Shown here in pieces: positions 14,552 to 19,992 of a stretch of 21,472 nt of DNA. The stretch is taken from positions 1 through 21,472 of the forward strand of contig CALCML010000159.1 of assembly GCA_937967765.1 (NCBI GenBank), written 5' to 3'. The first letter of the stretch is position 1. Each line of letters starts with the position of its first letter. This DNA is from an uncultured Carnobacterium sp. (GTDB taxonomy: Bacteria; Bacillota; Bacilli; Lactobacillales; Aerococcaceae). The notes beneath the pieces were generated by a model. The model saw only the letters and a list, made by a program, of their open reading frames with translations, was not told the origin of the DNA and did no database searches. The translations under genes and the position numbers were made by a program.

Positions 14552-14898
14552 ATAAACAGGAATTGATAAAAATTTACGAGGACACTAACTGTACTCTTAA
14601 TTCGCTTGTATCACACGTTAGAAAATCTGCAAAAAGGAGGCTTTGGGAACGTGTTCGTAAACCCTCTTTTTACGGTCGAGGAGGTAGCGGAATGAGCGAT
14701 AGTGTGTTTATATACGCCTTCACAAGATATGGCTGGACTGAAGAATGTATAGATGTTGACGAAGTAGCTTATGTGGACTTTAAGAAAGGCCAGATATGTC
14801 TTAAAGCGCATGACGCGCGGATTCCACGTATGATTCAGACTACTTCAGTTGACTTGTATAACGTCGAAAAGGCTTTGTTAAGAAATCGGAGGGGATAA
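14548..14898 (+). CDS. Hypothetical phage protein, start uncertain
   Basis: A 116-aa frame coupled to the previous stop by ATGA. A strong internal site (CGAGGAGG before the ATG at 14692) could give a 68-aa product starting MSDSVFIYAF. Another ribosome-binding site (AAAAGGAGG at about 14632) precedes a short GTG frame, VFVNPLFTVEEVAE, which stops exactly at that ATG. This suggests that the first third may be a fused or frameshifted remnant and that the shorter product is the main one. No known motif is seen. Confidence 0.6.
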   Translation: MNKQELIKIYEDTNCTLNSLVSHVRKSAKRRLWERVRKPSFYGRGGSGMSDSVFIYAFTRYGWTEECIDVDEVAYVDFKKGQICLKAHDARIPRMIQTTSVDLYNVEKALLRNRRG

Positions 14899-14901
14899 TT
14901 A

Positions 14902-15009
14902 ATGGATCTATTAACACTTATATTCGGAGGCTTATCGCTTGCGTGGCTGGGAGGCCTCGCGGTGATTGGCTGGGCTATGTGGAAAGAGGGACGGGAAGAT
15001 GATGAATAA
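14902..15009 (+). CDS. 35-aa single-pass membrane peptide
   Basis: ATG 14902 to TAA 15009. One hydrophobic helix (LLTLIFGGLSLAWLGGLAVIGWAMW) spans about residues 3-27, followed by a charged KEGREDDE tail. CGGAGGGG precedes the start. It overlaps the next gene, another membrane protein, by 11 nt. Small membrane proteins at this place are common in streptococcal phages; function unknown. Confidence 0.6.
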   Translation: MDLLTLIFGGLSLAWLGGLAVIGWAMWKEGREDDE

Positions 15010-15274
15010 TGATAAGTTGATACGTGCGAATTTTGCGTTTATCCTTTTCGTCCTAATCGCTGTATGCGTCAACCTTAACGCACGAGTACGGGTGCTTGAG
15101 ACAAGCAACAGCGAGCTACAACAAACGATCCGGACTCAAAAGGACGAGCTGGAAAAAGCGAAAGAAAAAAATACAATGCAAGACGTGATAATTAATAAAT
15201 TGAACAATGATTATAATTCTCGTATGGCGCAACAATTACAAGAAATTGCCGATATTAACGGCGTAGGGGGATAA
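14999..15274 (+). CDS. Membrane-anchored coiled-coil protein
   Basis: A 91-aa protein with an N-terminal membrane segment (FAFILFVLIAVCVNL, about 11-25) after a short charged head, then a long coiled coil (RVLETSNSELQQTIRTQKDE...). The layout resembles a type II membrane protein with an outer helix, a spanin-like shape, although Gram-positive phages do not normally use spanins. The start is one of two ATGs at 14999/15002; a longer frame from 14966 has no good ribosome-binding site. Function unknown. Confidence 0.65.
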   Translation: MMNNDKLIRANFAFILFVLIAVCVNLNARVRVLETSNSELQQTIRTQKDELEKAKEKNTMQDVIINKLNNDYNSRMAQQLQEIADINGVGG

Positions 15275-15275
15275 T

Positions 15276-15437
15276 GTGAAAGTCTATATCGTGAGAAAAT
15301 ATAACAAGCTGACGCGTTGGGATTGCAATCATTCGACAACATTCGAAGAGTTTGAATTTCAGACCAAAGAAGAAGCGCTCGAATTTCGGAATAGTCAGAA
15401 AAGGGGCGTATTCGATATTTACGATAAAGAAATGTAA
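15276..15437 (+). CDS. Small conserved phage protein
   Basis: A 53-aa product starting at GTG 15276 directly after the previous stop, with AGGGGG upstream. It begins MKVYIVRKYNK and contains TTFEEFEFQTKEEALEFR, a pattern that suggests a small beta-alpha fold. No known function. It lies directly upstream of the ArpU gene. Confidence 0.6.
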   Translation: MKVYIVRKYNKLTRWDCNHSTTFEEFEFQTKEEALEFRNSQKRGVFDIYDKEM

Positions 15438-15468
15438 AAGCCCATTAGTGGCTAGAAAGGAGGGACGC

Positions 15469-15894
15469 TTGCGAATTGAAACTAGATACGGCTATCTTAT
15501 AGACGCGCTCAGACGCTATCCATTCGACAAGGAGATCAAGGAACGGATCGAAGAGATCACCTTCCCGTACCAGAATTTTGATGAAAACTGGTTCATCAAG
15601 AGTAAGGCAGCGTCTAACACGCCGGAAGCTCTAAAAAACGTTATTCTCAAAGAAAATGATCCAGAATTGATCCGACTCTATACGCTTGCAGAAGCGATCA
15701 CAGAATACACAAGCGAGTGTGCTCCCTCGAGTTGGGAGGCGATTAAGGCGCTCTATGTCACACGATCGAAAAATGTTGAAGGGGTGGCGCTCGAATTATT
15801 CATGTCGAAAAATTCAGTTTATCGGAACATCATTAAACCGTTTTTTGAGGGGTTGGAAAAGAAATATACAAGTATTTTTTTAAAAAGGGCCTAA
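15469..15894 (+). CDS. arpU: ArpU-family late transcription regulator
   Basis: A 141-aa regulator of the ArpU/DUF1492-type group found before the packaging genes in Gram-positive phages. The C-terminal 60 residues carry a sigma-70 region 4-like helix-turn-helix (EGVALELFMSKNSVYRNIIKPFFEGL). I chose TTG 15469 because AAGGAGGG lies 5 nt upstream and the length matches the family; the longer frame to 15352 overlaps the previous gene with no ribosome-binding site. ArpU-type proteins control late gene expression, so its site is probably in 15895-16200 or 18183-18280. Confidence 0.8.
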   Translation: MRIETRYGYLIDALRRYPFDKEIKERIEEITFPYQNFDENWFIKSKAASNTPEALKNVILKENDPELIRLYTLAEAITEYTSECAPSSWEAIKALYVTRSKNVEGVALELFMSKNSVYRNIIKPFFEGLEKKYTSIFLKRA

Positions 15895-15896
15895 AT

Positions 15897-16029
15897 TTGG
15901 GAAAAGTGTTCAAAAAAAGGTGATAAAATTGTATTATCGGAAGATTGAAGGGAACGACGATCTTCATTGCGGACGACAGGACAAGCCAACAGTACAGCAC
16001 GTTTTTACTTTCATAAAAAACTTTTCCCA
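15897..16029. repeat. Perfect 10-bp inverted repeat flanking the tRNA-like 5' half
   Basis: TGGGAAAAGT at 15897-15906 is the exact inverse of ACTTTTCCCA at 16020-16029. The first copy lies just after the ArpU stop and the second is inside the tRNA-like element. It may be a regulator site or an RNA stem. Confidence 0.5.
15909..15937 (+). promoter_or_regulatory. Candidate late/ncRNA promoter
   Basis: TTCAAA (15909-15914), a 17-nt spacer and TATTAT (15932-15937). The -35 is poor, which would fit a promoter that needs an activator such as ArpU, encoded just upstream. Transcription would start near 15944 and cover the tRNA-like element up to the terminator at 16159-16194. Confidence 0.35.
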
Positions 16030-16096
16030 TTTTTGGGTATCTCCTTATATTTTTTAAAAATTTTTCGTTTCGGAGGTTCGATTCCTCCCGTCCGCT
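15969..16096 (+). ncRNA. tRNA-like element 1 with long interior
   Basis: A perfect 7-bp acceptor-like stem joins GCGGACG (15969-15975) and CGTCCGC (16089-16095). A perfect 5-bp T arm GGAGG/CCTCC encloses the canonical loop TTCGATT (16072-16088). Base 16096 takes the discriminator place and no CCA is encoded. Instead of D and anticodon arms there are 96 AT-rich bases with small hairpins (GTTTTT/AAAAAC near 16001-16021, CCCA/TGGG at 16027-16038). Acceptor plus T arm closing a long interior is the layout of tmRNA, and CGACAGG just after the 5' strand resembles the tmRNA D-loop region, but 128 nt is too short for a normal tmRNA. No gene lies in 15895-16204. Confidence 0.55.
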
Positions 16097-16158
16097 TATG
16101 GTAAGGTTCTTTAGTTCTTCCCCTTGCCAGACATTTCTATACTCTATACTTTTCTTTT

Positions 16159-16194
16159 CCAGCCCTCCTATTCCTTTCTGGGGGCTGGTTTTTT
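16159..16194 (+). terminator. Intrinsic terminator before the ParB-DUF4417 gene
   Basis: CCAGCCC (16159-16165) pairs with GGGCTGG (16182-16188), a 16-nt loop lies between, and TTTTTT follows (16189-16194). It ends only 10 nt before the ATG of the next gene. It would end the early/middle transcript and the tRNA-like RNA. The downstream genes then need readthrough or antitermination, because no promoter fits in the gap. Confidence 0.8.
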
Positions 16195-16204
16195 GGTGGT
16201 TTAA

Positions 16205-17272
16205 ATGCAAATCGAAAGAGTCAAAATAGTCGATCTGAGAGAATACGAGGGAAACGCGAAATTGCACCCACAGGAGCAGATCGACAAGATCAAAAAATCG
16301 ATCCAAGAATTTGGGAATAATGACCCGATAGCGATTGATGAAAATAATATCATCATCGAGGGACACGGACGCTTACAAGCACTCGAGCAGCTTGGGTACA
16401 CGGAAGCAGAAGTCATTCGCTTGTCTCACTTGTCAGAGGATCAGAAAAAGGCTTATATCTTGGTCCATAACAAGCTAAACATGGACACGGGCTTTGATAC
16501 CGAAATGTTAAGAGACGAGCTGGACGGGATCTTTAGCGTGGATATGGCAGATTTTGGCTTTGACTTGCCAGAAGATGAAATTTTAAATTTCAGCTCGGAA
16601 GTAGAAGAGCAAGAGGAAGAAGAAAAAGAATTTCACAGAGAGACAACAATAAATCAATATAATCTCAATCTATTCGATCCACAGGCCACGGAAGGACGCT
16701 TTGAAATGCCCTCGCTTCAACCGGTGGATCACGTCCCGGAACGCTTGCAAGGCTTTAATTACGTTTTAAACAAGCCGGACTACGGCGCGGGAGTACATTT
16801 CTTTCTTGATGATTATCAATTCGAGAGGATCTGGCAACGTCCGGAATACTATATCGAGAAGTTAGGCGAGTTTGATTGCGTGTTAACGCCAGACTTTAGC
16901 TTATATATCGATATGCCGGTAGCTATGCAAGTTTGGAACGTGTATCGCTCGAGGTTAGTTGGTCAGTTTATGCAGAGATACGGCTTTACGGTTATTCCCA
17001 CGGTATCGTGGGCGTATTCGGACAGCTTTTCTTTTTGCTTTGACGGGTTGCCGGAGGGAGCTACACTTGCGATCAGCACAATCGGAGTCAAAAACAATAG
17101 CGATCAAATGGAATTATGGCGCGATGGAATGGACGTCATGATCGAACTATTAAAACCGAAAAGATTGATCGTGTACGGTGGCGCGGTTGAATATGATTAT
17201 GGAGATATCGAAGTAAACTATTTTGAAAACGAAACGACAGAGAGGTTGAAGAATGGGCGGAAGAGGAGCTAG
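16205..17272 (+). CDS. ParB-like N-terminal domain fused to DUF4417
   Basis: A 355-aa protein. Residues 1-110 form a ParB/sulfiredoxin-type domain (KLHPQEQIDKIKKSI, then NNIIIEGHGRLQALEQLG with EGHGR at 52-56). An acidic linker (about 133-150) follows. Residues about 165-345 match DUF4417 (LNKPDYGAGVHFFLDDYQFERIW, CVLTPDFSLYIDMP, PKRLIVYGG). In many phages the same ParB domain is fused to a DNA methylase; here no methylase motif is present. ParB-fold proteins bind DNA and can cut CTP or nucleic acid, while DUF4417 has no known function. The ribosome-binding site GGTGG directly follows the terminator T tract. It overlaps the next gene by 20 nt. Confidence 0.85.
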   Translation: MQIERVKIVDLREYEGNAKLHPQEQIDKIKKSIQEFGNNDPIAIDENNIIIEGHGRLQALEQLGYTEAEVIRLSHLSEDQKKAYILVHNKLNMDTGFDTEMLRDELDGIFSVDMADFGFDLPEDEILNFSSEVEEQEEEEKEFHRETTINQYNLNLFDPQATEGRFEMPSLQPVDHVPERLQGFNYVLNKPDYGAGVHFFLDDYQFERIWQRPEYYIEKLGEFDCVLTPDFSLYIDMPVAMQVWNVYRSRLVGQFMQRYGFTVIPTVSWAYSDSFSFCFDGLPEGATLAISTIGVKNNSDQMELWRDGMDVMIELLKPKRLIVYGGAVEYDYGDIEVNYFENETTERLKNGRKRS

Positions 17273-17669
17273 TTCCGGTAAAGGAAAGAAGTCGGGAGGC
17301 GGAGGCGTAAAAGCTGAAGCGGTACAAAGCGAAGTAAAACAACAAAATCAATCAAAAGATTTTTTGTTTAATAGAATAGACGAGCTCAAAAAATTCGGTG
17401 ATAGAGAGTATAAATTAAAGAATATCCCGAGAGGCGCGAAAGGGTTTTTGACAATGTTTCAAAAGAACAAAGCAAGACTTGGGTCGACGTTTGGGCTGAA
17501 TGAAGAATTTGTTATCGCCAAGTATGCTACAAAAAAGGGCTATAAAAATTTAGATAAAAAAACAAAAGGGGAAGTAAAAGCGATTGTAAAAGAGTATTCA
17601 AAAAATCAAAATCCTCGATTGTATGAAAAAATGAAAAAAGAAAATTTCGACTGGTACAAGTACGAATAA
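17253..17669 (+). CDS. GGRGASSG-tagged protein 1
   Basis: A 138-aa basic protein. It begins MGGRGASSG, followed by a flexible G/K/S/Q-rich linker to about 35, then a helical basic domain (FLFNRIDELKKFGDREYKL ... GFLTMFQKNKARLG). The same nine N-terminal residues begin the next gene. This tag is seen on many small proteins encoded near phage packaging and head genes of Firmicutes (recalled, not searched). The coding sequence is more AT-rich than its neighbours, suggesting a recent acquisition. I do not recognise the C-terminal domain. Confidence 0.7.
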   Translation: MGGRGASSGKGKKSGGGGVKAEAVQSEVKQQNQSKDFLFNRIDELKKFGDREYKLKNIPRGAKGFLTMFQKNKARLGSTFGLNEEFVIAKYATKKGYKNLDKKTKGEVKAIVKEYSKNQNPRLYEKMKKENFDWYKYE

Positions 17670-17684
17670 AAAAGAGGTAAGATT

Positions 17685-18089
17685 ATGGGTGGACGCGGTG
17701 CAAGCTCCGGAAGAAGTAACAAAGGTAAACTATATGGGACGGAATATAAAACCGTTCATAAAGTAGGGAATATCAAATTTGTTACTCAAAACGAGCAAGG
17801 TTCACAAAAAGCCCCGATGGAAACAATGACAAAAGGTAGAGTTTATGCGCTGATTGACAAGAATAAAAACGCACCTAAAAGTATTATCTATTTTGATAAA
17901 GAAAATAAGCGTAACAAGCAAATTGACTTGGATCATGTGCATAGAGGGATAAGTCCTCATGCCCATCACGGCTATAATCATGATGAATTTGAGAAAAGCA
18001 AAAAGAGGGCAACTAATTTGACGCCAAAAGAGAAAAAACTTGTTGAAAGGGTCAAAAAAGAGTGGTATAATCATATCAAGAAAACGTAG
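17685..18089 (+). CDS. GGRGASSG-tagged protein 2, histidine-rich toxin-like domain
   Basis: A 134-aa protein starting with the same MGGRGASSG. The body has a beta-rich first half (YKTVHKVGNIKFVTQNEQG, IIYFDKENKRNKQIDLDH) and a histidine cluster, H84, H86, H92, H94, H95 and H99 (DLDHVHRGISPHAHHGYNHD). Similar DHxHxGxxPHxHxGY stretches occur at the C-termini of prophage MuF-type and other polymorphic toxins, by recollection; a nuclease or metal-binding role is possible. AAGAGGT precedes the ATG. Its stop codon lies inside the second tRNA-like element. AT-rich like its neighbour. Confidence 0.7.
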   Translation: MGGRGASSGRSNKGKLYGTEYKTVHKVGNIKFVTQNEQGSQKAPMETMTKGRVYALIDKNKNAPKSIIYFDKENKRNKQIDLDHVHRGISPHAHHGYNHDEFEKSKKRATNLTPKEKKLVERVKKEWYNHIKKT

Positions 18090-18152
18090 AGAGTCGTATA
18101 TAGGAATTACGCCTTGATTGAGGAGATTCCGGTTCGAATCCGGGCTTCTACG
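18086..18152 (+). ncRNA. tRNA-like element 2 with shortened anticodon arm
   Basis: A 67-nt cloverleaf-like fold. The acceptor is GTAGAGA against CTTCTAC (five Watson-Crick pairs, one G-U, one A-C), or 7 perfect pairs if shifted 2 nt outward (84-90 with 147-153). The D arm is CGTA/TACG with a 9-nt loop containing GG (18095-18111). The T arm is TCCGG/CCGGG with loop TTCGAAT (18128-18144). The anticodon arm is only CCT/AGG with a 6-nt loop (18112-18123), too short for decoding. No CCA is encoded. The tRNA elbow is intact but the element cannot be a normal tRNA. It overlaps the stop codon of the preceding gene and is followed by a terminator. Confidence 0.65.
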
Positions 18153-18160
18153 TTACTTTT

Positions 18161-18182
18161 AGCCCCTTAATTGGGGTTTTTT
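18161..18182 (+). terminator. Intrinsic terminator after tRNA-like element 2
   Basis: AGCCCC pairs with GGGGTT around a TTAATT loop, and the U tract continues to 18182. It separates the GGRGASSG genes from the terminase genes. The following 100 bases to the small terminase start hold no gene; TATAAA at 18237-18242 is the only -10-like site and has no good -35. Confidence 0.7.
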
Positions 18183-18283
18183 GTTTCCGAAACAAAACGG
18201 TAGCCCCTCTTTTAGATTATAAAACGAAGTCATGAGTATAAAAACTTGTGGCTTTTTTCTTTGAACAGGAAGGAGGGGAAGAA

Positions 18284-18751
18284 TTGCCCAGAGATGGAAC
18301 AGAAAACTTGATTCCGTTTAATGAACGAACAGAGGAAGAGCAGAGAAAGATCCGGAGAAAAGGCGGTATCGCCTCCGGTAAGGCTCGAAGGGAGAAAGCG
18401 GACCTAAAAAAGAAAGTCAATCAAATTTTGGAGATGGACGTTTTTAGTCCACAGCTAAAAGAAGCGCTCGAGGAGAAGGGCTTGAGCGCGACTAACCAGA
18501 CGGCGATCGCGACAGTCCTTCTTCAAAAAGCTCTTAAAGGCGATATACGAGCGATTGAGCTTTTAGCCAAGATGAACGGCAACGAGGGCACGAAAGACAA
18601 TCTCGACAAGAAAGAGCAGAAAGAACGAATCAAGGCCCAGCAGCTTGAGAACAAGAAACGCGAGCAAGCCTTGGAAGGCAATGTCGTTTCAGAAGATATC
18701 ATGTCCGACTATTTCGACAAGCTGGAAGGAGTGGTCAAAGATGGCTCTTAG
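18284..18751 (+). CDS. terS: Terminase small subunit
   Basis: A 155-aa protein that would recognise the packaging site on phage DNA and load the large terminase. The N-terminus carries ERTEEEQRKIRRKGGIASGKARREK, the KGG-type DNA-binding motif of small terminase-like proteins of this group. The middle is helical (ATNQTAIATVLLQKALKGDIRAIELLAKM). The tail is strongly charged. I chose TTG 18284, 5 nt after AGGAGGGG; a GTG frame from 18248 has no such site. It overlaps the large subunit start by 11 nt. Confidence 0.8.
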   Translation: MPRDGTENLIPFNERTEEEQRKIRRKGGIASGKARREKADLKKKVNQILEMDVFSPQLKEALEEKGLSATNQTAIATVLLQKALKGDIRAIELLAKMNGNEGTKDNLDKKEQKERIKAQQLENKKREQALEGNVVSEDIMSDYFDKLEGVVKDGS

Positions 18752-19976
18752 TGATCTATACAGCCAAAAACAGATTGATATCTTACGGCGCTCGGTTGAT
18801 CGTGACTGGTACATGATGATAAACCACGGTGCAGTACGGGCCGGGAAAACCAAGCTCGACAATGATCTTTTTTTGATGGAGCTGAAACGGGTCAAGAAAA
18901 ATGCTGCAAAAGTCGGAGTTCAAAAGCCCATGTACATTTTAGGTGCTGTATCGTCTGGGACGCTTCAAACAAATATCTTGCGTGAGATCACGGACGCTTA
19001 CGGACACGAATTTCAGTTTGACCGACACGGGAACTTTACCTTATTTGGCGTATACGTCGTTACGACGTTTACGGGGTCCATAGCGGGCCTTAAAGCGATC
19101 CGGGGTATGACAGCCTTCGGGGCCTATGTAAACGAGGCCACGCTCGCGAATAAAGAGGTTTTTGACGAGATCTTAAAACGTTGCTCGGGATACGGCGCGC
19201 GTATTATATGCGATACCAACCCGGATCACCCGAAACACTGGCTCAAGGTCGATTATATCGACAAGGCAGACGATGAAAAGATTATCGCGAATCATTTTAC
19301 AATCTTTGATAACACGTTCTTAAATCAAAGATACGTGGACAACTTGATCGCGACAACGCCTTCCGGTATGTTTTCAGAACGTGGGATATATGGTAAGTGG
19401 GTGATCGGTGAAGGTGCGGTCTATCGTGACTTCAAAGAGGAAATGTACGTCAAGCAAGCGCCCGAGCATTTCGCGAAGATTTACGCTGGCGTTGACTGGG
19501 GTTATGAACACTGGGGCTCGATCGTTGTTATTGGACAAACAGAGGCCGGAGACGTGTATATACTCGAAGAACACGCGCACCAGTACAAAGAGATCGACTT
19601 CTGGGTTGACGTTGCAAAAGATATCAAGGCCAGATATGGCGATATATTCTTCTGGGCTGACAGCGCACGGCCCGAACACGTCGGACGGTTCAACCGTGAA
19701 AGGCTCAAGTGCTTCAATGCGTATAAGTCGGTATTATCTGGGATTGAGGAAGTGGCCAAGCTGATGAAAGCTGGTCGCTTTTTTGTCGTTTCGAATAAGG
19801 TCGCAAAATTCAAAGACGAGATCTATCAATACGTCTGGAATGAACGATCGGGCGAGCCGGTAAAAGAGCATGACGACGTATTAGACGCGGTGAGATACGC
19901 GATCTATTCACAGCACGTCTACGATACAAGTAGCACAGTTAAAGAGCGTATGACAAGCGCGCAATACTATTTCTAG
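18741..19976 (+). CDS. terL: Terminase large subunit
   Basis: A 411-aa packaging motor and nuclease. The ATPase domain has a Walker A-like HGAVRAGKT ending at 37 and a Walker B-like strand FGAYVNEAT (126-134). The nuclease domain has VDWG (D252), FFWADSARPEHV (D307) and EHDDVLDAVRY (D378/D379), the metal ligands of the RNase H-like fold. It cuts concatemeric DNA and pumps it through the portal. The start ATG 18741 has GGAAGGAGTGG upstream. It is the first large gene of the head module. Confidence 0.95.
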   Translation: MALSDLYSQKQIDILRRSVDRDWYMMINHGAVRAGKTKLDNDLFLMELKRVKKNAAKVGVQKPMYILGAVSSGTLQTNILREITDAYGHEFQFDRHGNFTLFGVYVVTTFTGSIAGLKAIRGMTAFGAYVNEATLANKEVFDEILKRCSGYGARIICDTNPDHPKHWLKVDYIDKADDEKIIANHFTIFDNTFLNQRYVDNLIATTPSGMFSERGIYGKWVIGEGAVYRDFKEEMYVKQAPEHFAKIYAGVDWGYEHWGSIVVIGQTEAGDVYILEEHAHQYKEIDFWVDVAKDIKARYGDIFFWADSARPEHVGRFNRERLKCFNAYKSVLSGIEEVAKLMKAGRFFVVSNKVAKFKDEIYQYVWNERSGEPVKEHDDVLDAVRYAIYSQHVYDTSSTVKERMTSAQYYF

Positions 19977-19992
19977 GAAGGAATGAAAGAAA

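Noticed and set aside
15969..16096. Functional tRNA gene
   Set aside because: Acceptor and T arm are fine but there is no D arm and no credible anticodon arm; the interior is 96 nt long.
15833..16366. Reverse-strand 177-codon frame
   Set aside because: It crosses the terminator and the start of the ParB-DUF4417 gene and has no ribosome-binding site. Its GREESNLR stretch is a translation artefact of the tRNA T arm.
18086..18152. Functional tRNA gene
   Set aside because: The anticodon arm is too short to hold a 7-nt loop on a 5-bp stem, and the acceptor has an A-C mismatch in standard register.
18086..18152. Internal attachment site from a tRNA-targeting phage
   Set aside because: Attachment sites should lie next to int at the left end; both strands of the acceptor are kept, which suggests an RNA rather than an att core.
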